Source of the DNA: Oceanospirillaceae bacterium
GTDB taxonomy: Bacteria > Pseudomonadota > Gammaproteobacteria > Pseudomonadales > Balneatricaceae
Assembly: GCA_013215445.1 (NCBI GenBank)
Contig: JABSRA010000002.1
Span: forward strand, 1 to 33,888
Direction of reading: 5' to 3'
DNA: 33,888 nt
Position 1 is the stretch's first letter; every line of letters starts with the position of its first letter. The position numbers and the translations under genes are program-made. A model generated the notes under the pieces. It was not told where the DNA came from, did no database searches, and saw nothing but the letters and a program-made list of their open reading frames with translations. This document shows, one piece after another, positions 5,538 to 12,368 of the stretch.

Positions 5538-5948
5538 ATGAAAGTAATATTCCACAGCAACCCCAAGTTAGAAGGCCAGCGCCACCAATGGGAGGTCCAG
5601 ATTAATCAGGTCATCACCGCATCTCAGTATAAAACACAGGATAGAAATGCCCTGTACAAGTCCATTAAACACATGCTTGAGCAAGGCCCTAAGAGCTTCT
5701 TACAAAAGGCCAAGGAGCGATTTGTCAGCACTCAGATTATAGAGCAGCCCCTTACTGGTTTGCGGTTCACTGACGTGCGATTCCCGTCCAAGGTTATGGT
5801 GGCTTATTTTGAGTCTGCCCATGATGCTCAGATGGCGGCCAACTGCTTAACGCACCACCTCAAAATAGGAACCCATCATTTGCCGCTTACGTTTCCATAT
5901 GCAGTATGGGTAATGCAGGAAAGCCAAGAACAGATAGGAAATGAGTAA
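5538..5948 (+). CDS. Hypothetical protein, 136 aa
   Basis: The ATG at 5538, 14 bases after the SSB-like gene, is preferred to the longer frame from 5469, which would overlap that gene. The product has no recognised family. It appears alpha/beta, with a central helical Lys/Gln-rich part (ALYKSIKHMLEQGPKSFLQK) and a C-terminal part rich in His (CLTHHLKIGTHHLPLTF). The position inside the recombination operon suggests a DNA-metabolism helper, by context only. Its last 8 bases overlap a short, apparently frameshifted frame. Confidence 0.55.
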   Translation: MKVIFHSNPKLEGQRHQWEVQINQVITASQYKTQDRNALYKSIKHMLEQGPKSFLQKAKERFVSTQIIEQPLTGLRFTDVRFPSKVMVAYFESAHDAQMAANCLTHHLKIGTHHLPLTFPYAVWVMQESQEQIGNE

Positions 5949-6028
5949 GCAATTCACCAAAGAGGAATACCAGAACCTTGGATGATTGCGAAAAAGTTGA
6001 ATTAAAATCATTAGACAGTATAAATTAG
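5941..6028 (+). pseudogene. Short frame, apparently broken by a one-base shift
   Basis: An ATG at 5941 overlaps the previous stop and reads MSKQFTKEEYQNLG before a TGA. If one base is skipped near 5980, reading continues in the next frame as DDCEKVELKSLDSIN and stops with TAG at 6026-6028, exactly at the ATG (6029) of the next gene. The fit at both ends suggests a roughly 29-residue coding unit carrying an indel. It could be a small gene remnant, a sequencing error, or chance. Confidence 0.25.
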
Positions 6029-6421
6029 ATGAAGCAAAGACTAACACGGCTAGCAACCAAAGCCCAACAAGAATTAGCCAAAAGAAAAGCGGTAGTGAAG
6101 AAATTGCAAGTATTATACAGAGACCAATCTAACGGGAAAGGCAAGGAATGGAGAACAAAACCCGATTGGGCTAAGATCGTAAACAAGGCCCTACTAAAGG
6201 AAGATAAAAAACTAGGTCCAATAAGCGCCACGAAGGCAATGCAGCTTATTAGGCACTTGTATAACACAGAGTCTAAGAGGGCTAGGATTAAAGGCAAACA
6301 GAATACCTTTATAAAGCTGCTGGATAGACGCAAATTTGTGGAGCTGGACCAACTTATGTCCAACGGAAAAACTGCCGAAAATTGCGCTTCAAAGAGAGGC
6401 GAGGGCGGGGTTAATGATTAA
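6029..6421 (+). CDS. Hypothetical basic protein, 130 aa
   Basis: There is no family I recognise. The product is strongly basic and helical. A Lys/Arg-rich coiled N-terminus (residues 1-30) is followed by GKGKEWRTKPDWAKIVNKAL (37-56) and SATKAMQLIRHLYNTESKRA (67-86), which suggests nucleic-acid binding, by inference. The last 18 codons (KTAENCASKRGEGGVND) lie inside a 59-bp repeat that recurs 376 bases downstream, where no gene of this frame precedes it. The true conserved part of the protein may therefore end earlier. The ATG directly follows the stop of the short broken frame. Confidence 0.55.
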   Translation: MKQRLTRLATKAQQELAKRKAVVKKLQVLYRDQSNGKGKEWRTKPDWAKIVNKALLKEDKKLGPISATKAMQLIRHLYNTESKRARIKGKQNTFIKLLDRRKFVELDQLMSNGKTAENCASKRGEGGVND

Positions 6422-6426
6422 ATATA
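6368..6426 (+). repeat. 59-bp direct repeat, copy 1
   Basis: This copy is identical to 6744-6802 at 54 of 59 positions. It contains CTGC…GCGG and CGC…GCG arms of a hairpin, then the A/T-rich TTAATGATTAAATATA. The next gene's GTG begins exactly 7 bases after it. The copy overlaps the 3' end of the preceding gene. Confidence 0.85.
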
Positions 6427-6432
6427 AGGATT

Positions 6433-6678
6433 GTGATTGACGAACAGTACATACTATCGATTGATTCTAGGATAAAAACCTGTTTGGTGGAGCATCCAGA
6501 TGGGTCTGACGATGAATACTATGTAAAGATATGGTTTGACTTTGTTTACACCTCTGATCACATGAAACGAGGCAAGCAAACAGGGAATCATGAGTTTACT
6601 GGCAAAACAGAAGAATTGCTTACTGACAAGATTAAAGAATTTATAAACAAAGACAAGGACCAATGGCGTATCGTGTAA
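6433..6678 (+). CDS. Hypothetical protein, 81 aa, GTG start
   Basis: The product has no recognised family. It appears to alternate beta strands (YILSIDSRIKTCLVEHPDGS, YYVKIWFDFVYTSD) and ends in a charged helix (EELLTDKIKEFINKDKDQW). The GTG start is supported by comparison: it lies exactly 7 bases after repeat copy 1, and the ATG of the gene at 6809 lies exactly 7 bases after repeat copy 2. Translation, and perhaps transcription, of both genes is thus likely driven by the same duplicated sequence. About 130 bases separate it from the next gene, half of them repeat copy 2. Confidence 0.6.
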   Translation: MIDEQYILSIDSRIKTCLVEHPDGSDDEYYVKIWFDFVYTSDHMKRGKQTGNHEFTGKTEELLTDKIKEFINKDKDQWRIV

Positions 6679-6743
6679 AAGAAAAGACACTCCTTGCCCG
6701 CGAGTAGTGCATAGGGGAACATTATGCAAGAAATGCGAACAAT

Positions 6744-6802
6744 AAAACCGCCGAAAATTGCGCTTCCGAGAGAGGCGAGAGCGGTGTTAATGATTAAATA
6801 TA
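6744..6802 (+). repeat. 59-bp direct repeat, copy 2
   Basis: This is the second copy of the 6368-6426 element, with five differences. CCGC…GCGG arms are more complete here than in copy 1. It ends 7 bases before the ATG at 6809. A 30-codon frame (6724-6816) also reads across it but overlaps the next gene's start. Confidence 0.85.
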
Positions 6803-6808
6803 GTAATT

Positions 6809-7051
6809 ATGCCTAGAGTAATACGCATGGAAGAGCACACCAAGTGGGGTGATAACATTTATTTTGCAGATTGGGAAGATAGAACTATTTCGGGGCACAT
6901 GACGCCATTGCCACAGAAGGGTGATTTTGTGTGTAGTGAAATGAAGAGCGGCAAAGTGGCGAGATTCGAGATTGTTAACGTGGAGTGCTTTGGTAGTGTG
7001 AAGGATCAATTTTGGGGACAGGTAAAAGATCTTGGATATGAAGAAGACTGA
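6809..7051 (+). CDS. Hypothetical protein, 80 aa
   Basis: The product is not recognised. It looks like a small all-beta protein: MEEHTKWGDNIYFADWEDRT, then HMTPLPQKGDFVCSEMKSGK, then VARFEIVNVECFGSVKDQFW. The 'P..GDfV..…SGKVARFEIVNVE' pattern is similar in layout to small SH3-like barrels seen in phage early regions. The start is set by the position 7 bases after repeat copy 2. Expression is probably controlled in the same way as the gene at 6433. No membrane segment or catalytic motif is seen. Confidence 0.6.
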   Translation: MPRVIRMEEHTKWGDNIYFADWEDRTISGHMTPLPQKGDFVCSEMKSGKVARFEIVNVECFGSVKDQFWGQVKDLGYEED

Positions 7052-7062
7052 CAAGACATTGC

Positions 7063-7158
7063 TTGATCTGGCGTTGGAATGCAGATAAACAAGATTTTGA
7101 TAAGACGGGTATAGAGTGGAATATCAGTTGGCATCCTAAAGTAGAAAGAAGGTTATGA
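7063..7158 (+). CDS. Possible 31-aa peptide, TTG start
   Basis: A frame beginning with TTG at 7063 encodes a Trp-rich basic peptide (MIWRWNADKQDFDKTGIEWN, then ISWHPKVERRL). Its TGA overlaps the ATG of the next gene (TTATGA), the usual coupling arrangement in this genome. Amino-acid composition looks protein-like, but the length is too short to be sure. Confidence 0.25.
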   Translation: MIWRWNADKQDFDKTGIEWNISWHPKVERRL

Positions 7159-7433
7159 GTATACTAGACGATTACCAGTCACAGAAAGAAGAGAGCAAAA
7201 ACCGACAATGGTACCGAGACAAGATAGCATCAAGTAGCCGCACTTACTACGATATGTTAGGGCAATCGTTTAAAAAGAGCTTGGGCCTTGGGGTAGCGTT
7301 TTGGATATTGGGCAGCATCATCCATTTGCTGTGGGTTATCCTGCTGCATTGGGGCATGTTGCTCTGTGAAGATGACCCAACACCATTTGATCCAGATAAT
7401 GCCCAAGGGACACCTAAAGACGATTATCCGTAA
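7155..7433 (+). CDS. Small membrane protein, 92 aa
   Basis: Residues 1-42 are polar and charged, and residues 43-70 form one long or two short hydrophobic segments (GLGVAFWILGSIIHLLWVIL, then LHWGML). A short acidic tail follows (CEDDPTPFDPDNAQG). No family is recognised. It lies in the early region, directly before the RusA gene, and far from the lysis cassette. A membrane role during takeover, such as exclusion or anchoring of replication, is more plausible than holin function, by inference. About 70 bases follow, with a 13-bp palindrome (7470-7482) and a 17-codon frame (7446-7499) I do not trust. Confidence 0.55.
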   Translation: MSILDDYQSQKEESKNRQWYRDKIASSSRTYYDMLGQSFKKSLGLGVAFWILGSIIHLLWVILLHWGMLLCEDDPTPFDPDNAQGTPKDDYP

Positions 7434-7501
7434 ACACCTTGTAAGATGAAAGCGATAGTAGAGAAAAACCGCATTAAATGCGACCTAGGTATTGAATAAT
7501 C

Positions 7502-7951
7502 ATGAGAAGCATCACCATAACTCTGGATATCAACCCCGTAGCGAAACAATCTGTCCGCTCTGGTAACAATGGACGGTATTACCAGCCCAAAAAATACAAA
7601 GACTTGGAGTGGTTGATTCGCTACCAAGTTGCCCAGCAGTTGCCGAAAGATTTCGAGCCCTTCATGAATTGGGCATGCGTTGATAGCGTGTGCTACATCC
7701 ACCCACCGACCAAAGCCCAGCTTAAGCACAAAGGCAAAAGTCGGTGGCTTGGGATAGGTGGCCTTATACCCAAGACAACGCGCCCAGACGTAATGGACAA
7801 CCTGAATAAGCTCCCACTTGATTGTTTGAGCGACAAGAAAGACGGATCTGCATTTGTCTATAAAGACGACGCCCTCATTCAACAGTGCAACCATATCTCA
7901 AAGTGGCACGGTCTAAACCCAAGGATAGAACTAACACTGATTGGATACTAA
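7502..7951 (+). CDS. rusA: RusA-type Holliday-junction resolvase
   Basis: The 149-residue product fits RusA/YqaN-type endonucleases, dimers that cut four-way junctions. The signature is intact: RPDVMDNLNKLPLDCL (residues 94-109) carries the catalytic aspartates (D96, D99, D107), and FVYKDDALIQQCNHISKW (118-135) carries the D122/D123 pair and K134. The N-terminal ITLDINPVAKQSVR (4-17) is also typical ('P.pKqR'). It probably resolves branched DNA left by ERF-mediated annealing before packaging, which fits its place just before the terminase genes. After its stop there are 114 very AT-rich bases without a gene I can defend. Confidence 0.85.
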   Translation: MRSITITLDINPVAKQSVRSGNNGRYYQPKKYKDLEWLIRYQVAQQLPKDFEPFMNWACVDSVCYIHPPTKAQLKHKGKSRWLGIGGLIPKTTRPDVMDNLNKLPLDCLSDKKDGSAFVYKDDALIQQCNHISKWHGLNPRIELTLIGY

Positions 7952-8065
7952 AGCAAATAAATTGGTCTAATTCATGAACCATTCTATCTTTTGTGGTAGT
8001 ATAGATTTCTGGAATTTCTTTTTTACTATTAATTTTAGTAGCTTTACTATTACAAAGCCATTGCA

Positions 8066-8476
8066 ATGCAATTTATTAGGCAAAAAATTAGGCAATTGAC
8101 AAATTTTTTCAACCACATCACTTTGCTCAGAAGCGTTCTTTTGATTGTGCGCAACCTTGCGGCATCAAAAGAGGAAGATGATCTTATATTCGAGGATGTT
8201 TTGGATGTTGGAAAGAATTTGGTTATTTTAGAATTAATCAAAAATGGCAAGCCTAAAACAGCGGATGATTTCAAGTCGCTTATTCAGGCGCATTTTGATA
8301 GCACATGTGATGGTATTCAGCAGAAAATTGATTTTGATCTCCCTGAACTTACTTATGAGTTTGGAAAACTAGGAGAGCAGAACGAAATACTAAAAAGCAA
8401 TGTTGCTTTTTATAGTAACTTTACTCAGGCGCAAAAAAATATGATGGATGGCCGAGAACGACAAACAGAAGCGTAA
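8066..8476 (+). CDS. Hypothetical protein before terminase, 136 aa
   Basis: The family is unknown. The product is largely helical, with a basic N-terminus (MQFIRQKIRQLTNFFNHITL) and acidic middle (KEEDDLIFEDVLDVGKN), and no clear motif. The ATG lies in the 10-bp palindrome CATTGCAATG (8059-8068) that closes the AT-rich gap after rusA. The 3' end overlaps the small terminase gene by 29 bases, so it belongs to the packaging operon. The GC content of its first half is low compared with the neighbours, hinting at separate origin. A different start further in cannot be excluded. Confidence 0.45.
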   Translation: MQFIRQKIRQLTNFFNHITLLRSVLLIVRNLAASKEEDDLIFEDVLDVGKNLVILELIKNGKPKTADDFKSLIQAHFDSTCDGIQQKIDFDLPELTYEFGKLGEQNEILKSNVAFYSNFTQAQKNMMDGRERQTEA

Positions 8477-9047
8477 ACGTGGCCGTCCAAGGTTGTACAA
8501 TGAGTCTTATGCCAAAAGGGCACAGGAGCTACTTTCTCAAGGATGCACGCACAAAGAAACTTGGAACGCGCTTAAGATATCCAAGGCAACTTTTTATCAA
8601 TGGCAAATTGATTATCCTGAATTTTCGGACGCAATAGAAAAAGGGCAGCAAATATCTGTTCCTTTTTTATTGGGGCAACTTAATAAAATCGCTACAGGTT
8701 ACGTGGAGCGCATCCCAAAAAAAACAGTTCGAAAGGTTTACTTAATGTTGCCGAACGGAGAGAAGGTGCAAGAAAAAGAAATACAGGAGCAATGGGAGGA
8801 AGCTTATTATAAAGCGCCTGACCCGAATACCATCAGATGGATGCTTGCTAATAGGGCAAAAGACCAATGGAAGCTCAATCCAGATAACTTCAATCAGTCT
8901 GGAGAGCGCATCCCAGATGTCAACATAAGCATTGGGAATCAAACGTTGATAGGTGCCCAATTGGCAACCTCTGAGCAGGAAGCGAAAGACCTTGCGCCCG
9001 ATTTGGATCAAATGCATGAAGACTTCATAAAAGATGAGGAAGAGTAA
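8448..9047 (+). CDS. terS: Terminase small subunit
   Basis: The 199-residue protein has the layout of phage small terminases, which recognise the packaging site and recruit the large subunit. A basic N-terminus with an AT-hook-like KRKRGRPR (residues 8-15) is followed by a helix-turn-helix (GCTHKETWNALKISKATFYQ, about 32-51), the 'WQ.dyPEF.daIe.g' segment, an oligomerisation region and a C-terminal acidic tail (DLAPDLDQMHEDFIKDEEE). The position directly before, and overlapping, the large terminase (14 bases) confirms it. The ATG at 8448 lies inside the end of the preceding gene. Confidence 0.8.
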   Translation: MAENDKQKRKRGRPRLYNESYAKRAQELLSQGCTHKETWNALKISKATFYQWQIDYPEFSDAIEKGQQISVPFLLGQLNKIATGYVERIPKKTVRKVYLMLPNGEKVQEKEIQEQWEEAYYKAPDPNTIRWMLANRAKDQWKLNPDNFNQSGERIPDVNISIGNQTLIGAQLATSEQEAKDLAPDLDQMHEDFIKDEEE

Positions 9048-10386
9048 TGCATCGCAGAGTCAAGCCTTGCAAGCATGGGTCCAGCAGGCACCTAGTGATT
9101 CAAGTAGACTATTGCTGGACAACCCCATTGTAGAAAGCGTTGTCTTTGTCACGACACTTTCGTTTATATTTGCAATTGATCCGCATGCCAAAAGGCAACA
9201 GAAAACGTTCTTATCACATCAAGGAGGTACGTGGAGTGGGAAAACCTACTCTATTATACAAGCGCTAGTATTTGCTGCTATCGCTTACAAGTATTATGAC
9301 AAGGACGGCAAACAAGAGCCGCTATCTATTTTGGTTGTTGGTCAAGATGTGCCGAACCTTAAGAAAGGAGCCATAAAAGACTTTGAGTCTGTCATTAGGT
9401 CCATTGTTGATGACTTTCCAGAGGCGCTGCGTCCAATATTCGACTACAAGTACAACAAAACAGACAAGATAGCTACCTTTGCCAATGGGGCCACAATTGG
9501 CTTTGCTTCATTTAAAGATGGACAAGATGCTAAAAGTGGGAAACGCCACATTACTTTTGTCAATGAGGCAAACGGCATAGGATGGGCAGTTGCTGAACAG
9601 TTGGAGTTTCGTTCTAAGGTTTGCACAATCATAGATTACAACTCTGATGCTCCGTTTTGGTATCATCACAAGATGCACGGCAAGAAACATGTGCAATTGT
9701 GCATTTCCAACTTTACGCACAATCCTGGAGTTGACGAAAAAACCAAGCGCGAATTAATCGCAAAGGGACGTCAAAATCCAGATTGGCGCAAGGTCTACAT
9801 TAATGGGCAAACAGGAAGCACTGAGGCAATTATCTATCCTAATATTACATGGGTGGACAAAATGCCAGAAAGTGATGATGTGGCCTATGGGCTAGACTTC
9901 GGGTTTAGCAACAGTAAAACGGCTTTTGTCAAGTGCGCTGTATCCGATGGCAGGCTGTACGTTCAGCTACTGTTTTATGCCACTGGGTTATTGGCTCCTG
10001 ACATTGCCAAAGAAATAGCTAGGGTATCTAAGCAGCACAAGCTTGGTAACCTAAAAGCTAACAAGCGGTTTATAATGGCAGACGGGGCAAGCCCTGACAC
10101 CATTGCTCACTTGAGGCGATTGGGTTACAAAAGGACCATGTCAGCTAAAAAGGGCAAAGGAAGCGTTAGAGATGGAATTGCACTGGTCAAATCGTTTGAA
10201 GAAGTTTGCATTGTAGATAATCCAGCTTTCAGGCTGGAGCAACAGTCTTACAAATATCTCAAAGACCCAATGACGGGTGAGTTGACTAATGAGCCAGACA
10301 AGAACACAGGTAAGGATGACGCAATGGACGCCATGCGCTATGGTATCCAAGGATTGCGTTATACGAACAAAATGCAGCGGAATTAA
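9034..10386 (+). CDS. terL: Terminase large subunit
   Basis: The 450-residue product carries both halves of a packaging motor. The ATPase has a Walker A-like GGTWSGKT (64-71) and a Walker B/catalytic ITFVNEAN (173-180). The RNase H-like nuclease has GLDFGFSN (286-293, D288), FIMADGAS (346-353, D350) and the C-terminal KDDAMDAMRYG (427-437). This is the terminase_6C type common in Bacteroidota siphophages. It cuts concatemers and pumps DNA through the portal (gene at 12268). The ATG at 9034 overlaps the small subunit. Length is at the lower end of normal. Unusually, two genes of other kinds lie between it and the portal. Confidence 0.92.
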   Translation: MRKSNASQSQALQAWVQQAPSDSSRLLLDNPIVESVVFVTTLSFIFAIDPHAKRQQKTFLSHQGGTWSGKTYSIIQALVFAAIAYKYYDKDGKQEPLSILVVGQDVPNLKKGAIKDFESVIRSIVDDFPEALRPIFDYKYNKTDKIATFANGATIGFASFKDGQDAKSGKRHITFVNEANGIGWAVAEQLEFRSKVCTIIDYNSDAPFWYHHKMHGKKHVQLCISNFTHNPGVDEKTKRELIAKGRQNPDWRKVYINGQTGSTEAIIYPNITWVDKMPESDDVAYGLDFGFSNSKTAFVKCAVSDGRLYVQLLFYATGLLAPDIAKEIARVSKQHKLGNLKANKRFIMADGASPDTIAHLRRLGYKRTMSAKKGKGSVRDGIALVKSFEEVCIVDNPAFRLEQQSYKYLKDPMTGELTNEPDKNTGKDDAMDAMRYGIQGLRYTNKMQRN

Positions 10387-10415
10387 TCACTTTAAATAAC
10401 CACAATTTTATCTCA

Positions 10416-11387
10416 ATGAAATCGAAAGGAACAGCTTATTTACTGTGGGTATTCGGGCTATTTGGATTGCTCGGACTCCACCATTTTTACCTAGGGAAGC
10501 CCTTGAAGGGGGTTGTTTGGTTCTTAACAGGAGGTGTTTTTGGTGTGGGAGCACTAATTGATCTGTTTACACTTGGGGGCCAAGTAGAGTCCCGAAACAC
10601 TAGCGAAGAGCTAAAAACGATACGAGCCAACGCTTTGTCTAACTCCAGTAAAGGTATTATTGGTGTCGTTGCTATGTTTGTTTTGTTTGCTTCCTGCCAA
10701 AAGCCAGATGTCGTAATTAGTGAATGTCAAAAAAATGCAGAAGAGATGTTGCTACCAGTAGCTTATCAAGGAGAAAATGAAGTCGAAAGTTGTTTTGCGT
10801 TAGGCGCATTCCAATTGTTTCGCACGCTAACCGCCCCCGTGACCATTGCCGACATGAAAGCGGCCTTGGAGTTGAATTTGAACACTGCTTTTACACAGGA
10901 TTCTTTTGATGTCGTTCTCGGTACAATCAGCAGCCTGCCGTGGGATAGCTCAAGCTTAACCACTGCCGATATTTCTCTGATTAACGAGATTCGTTCGCAC
11001 TTGAATCCAAACCCTGTGTTTACTGCTTGCGGAGGGACTAGCTATCCTGCGCTTGATAGCGATATTACGGTCAATCACCAGCCTTTTTTGAATGCCCCGA
11101 ACTGGAGGCATGCTTGCACAGTGGAGCTAAGCGGGGGCGTGTTTAGCTGTCAAATAGAAGACGTAAGATTTGTAAACATCGTTTCGTCGCAAAATAACGC
11201 CATGCCTGCGACATTTATTTGTACACCTGTTGCCATTCAAAATAATAATCGCGTATTCGCTTTTTACCACAATGAATGGCTTAGTGACCCTGCTGCGACT
11301 TCAACGCAATACACAAGCGACATAGAATTTAGGGATAGTTCAGGCGTGGTTTTGTCAACCATATCGGGCTACCTTTACTCATTCTAA
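10416..11387 (+). CDS. TM2-domain membrane protein with lipobox-like segment and Cys-rich outer domain
   Basis: The product is 323 residues. Residues 6-52 are a clear TM2 domain (PF05154): two hydrophobic helices around GLLGLHHFYLGKPLKGVVWF, with the GxHxFYLG motif. A third hydrophobic segment (80-93) runs into FASC (C94), similar to a lipoprotein lipobox. The remaining 230 residues are polar, with several cysteines (C104, C126 and later pairs), and look like an extracytoplasmic disulfide-bonded domain. I know no structural phage protein of this form. Context (between terL and portal, behind a short 29-base gap) suggests a late-expressed 'moron' acting at the host envelope, for example in superinfection exclusion. 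That is inference. A downstream palindrome may control its neighbour. The gene might be a fusion of a TM2 gene and a lipoprotein gene. Confidence 0.7.
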   Translation: MKSKGTAYLLWVFGLFGLLGLHHFYLGKPLKGVVWFLTGGVFGVGALIDLFTLGGQVESRNTSEELKTIRANALSNSSKGIIGVVAMFVLFASCQKPDVVISECQKNAEEMLLPVAYQGENEVESCFALGAFQLFRTLTAPVTIADMKAALELNLNTAFTQDSFDVVLGTISSLPWDSSSLTTADISLINEIRSHLNPNPVFTACGGTSYPALDSDITVNHQPFLNAPNWRHACTVELSGGVFSCQIEDVRFVNIVSSQNNAMPATFICTPVAIQNNNRVFAFYHNEWLSDPAATSTQYTSDIEFRDSSGVVLSTISGYLYSF

Positions 11388-11396
11388 GTACAAAAC

Positions 11397-11455
11397 CGAT
11401 ACATACTATCTAGATAGTATGTATCGAAAACATACACACACACACATACTATCTA
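11397..11455. promoter_or_regulatory. Perfect 30-bp palindrome plus half-site and CA repeat
   Basis: 11397-11426 is an exact palindrome with half CGATACATACTATCT. After a short CA-dinucleotide run (11431-11446) the 12-mer ACATACTATCTA (11401-11412) recurs at 11444-11455. An 11-base match (TACATACTATC) also occurs at 6448-6458. There is no T-run after it, so it looks like an operator rather than a terminator, located in the 100-base gap before the virion gene at 11488. Confidence 0.6.
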
Positions 11456-11487
11456 ATCTATATTTTTTCAATAAACACACATTCGCC

Positions 11488-12141
11488 ATGATGAGCGCTT
11501 GCACATGCGGCACTGGGACTCCCTTAGTTGCTGCGCCAGAAAAAAACTGCTACACCCAGCGTGGTCAAATACAACGCATTTACTTCGCTAAGCGCGGTCA
11601 AATTAAAATTGACCTTGCTGACAATGCCAACAATATTCCTGCAAGTATTCAGAACTTATCCCCAGACACTCAAGCCTTGTGGGATGTGCTATGGAATGCT
11701 AACGACGACACTAAGGTTGTCAATACACCTGTTCGCACTTTGGGTGCGCCTAACATTGAGGCAGGCGCTGAACTAACCGCAGGGGGTGGCAATGAAACAC
11801 CTAACGGGGTGTTGCTCAATACAGGTCGCGACCCTTCTACTTTTAGTGGCAACTTTTTGCGCTTGCATGCGGATCAAATTGCTGCTTTGCGAAACCTAGA
11901 GTGCCAAGATGTAGAGGTGTTTTTAATCCACGAAAACAACACTATTACAGGGCACAAAGAAGGCAATATCTTCACTGGTATTCCTTTACAAAAGGCACCT
12001 TTTATTGGCGACCAGAGCTTTGGCAATCGCGACAACATTGACGCAAATGCCTTTAATTTTCAATTTGTGCCCAAGTTTGACGAAAAGTTGCACACAATTG
12101 TGCCTACGCCGCCATTTTCGCCACTTCTAGCAGTTGTCTAA
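11488..12141 (+). CDS. Putative virion structural protein
   Basis: I start at ATG 11488 (MMSACTCGTGTPLV) because the frame upstream runs through the CA repeat and half-site. The product is 217 residues. An N-terminal Cys pair (SACTCGTG), then KNCYTQRGQIQRIYFAKRGQ, and a later repeated-strand region (GNFLRLHADQIAALRNLECQ, VEVFLIHENNTITG) resemble small beta-rich structural proteins of Bacteroidota phages, such as tail-tube-like proteins. This is recognised only from layout. It lies before the portal and is coupled to the next gene through TAATG. If it is the tail tube, it is displaced from the usual place after the neck genes. Confidence 0.45.
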   Translation: MMSACTCGTGTPLVAAPEKNCYTQRGQIQRIYFAKRGQIKIDLADNANNIPASIQNLSPDTQALWDVLWNANDDTKVVNTPVRTLGAPNIEAGAELTAGGGNETPNGVLLNTGRDPSTFSGNFLRLHADQIAALRNLECQDVEVFLIHENNTITGHKEGNIFTGIPLQKAPFIGDQSFGNRDNIDANAFNFQFVPKFDEKLHTIVPTPPFSPLLAVV

Positions 12142-12368
12142 TGAAGAAAATTTCATTGAGATTCGCAGACGCGGGGGGTATAGTCAAACAGCTTGATTAT
12201 GACCACGCGCTGCGAATATTGAGAAGTCAACGCCGACAAAGCCGATCATCAATAACACTAGCCGATCATGATGCCTACTATTTTGACACAACAACCAATC
12301 CTCAAGGAGAGATTGTCCGACGACGAAGTGATTCGTCGATTGGAGAGGAAGAATCTGGATTGGAATAA
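12141..12368 (+). CDS. Hypothetical small protein, 75 aa
   Basis: The ATG overlaps the stop of the preceding gene (TAATG), and the frame continues 101 bases into the portal gene in another frame. The product is basic in the middle (ALRILRSQRRQSRSSITLAD) and acidic at the end (SSIGEEESGLE). There is no recognised family. The long out-of-frame overlap is unusual; either both proteins are made or one start is misassigned. If the portal begins at a later codon, the overlap shrinks. Confidence 0.45.
   Translation: MKKISLRFADAGGIVKQLDYDHALRILRSQRRQSRSSITLADHDAYYFDTTTNPQGEIVRRRSDSSIGEEESGLE

Noticed and set aside
6724..6816. 30-codon frame across repeat copy 2
   Set aside because: Between the two repeat copies most differences change amino acids in this frame, and it overlaps the start of the gene at 6809.
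7470..7482. CGCATTAAATGCG palindrome before rusA
   Set aside because: A 13-bp odd palindrome is short enough to be expected by chance in a window of this size, and no further copies were seen.
7446..7499. 17-codon frame before rusA
   Set aside because: Too short, no family, and no coupling overlap with rusA.
7875..8066. Minus-strand frame opposite the end of rusA and the AT-rich gap
   Set aside because: Half of it is the shadow of rusA and it has no ATG; the remaining protein-like part (7980-8066) is too short to call, though mentioned as part of the AT-rich island.
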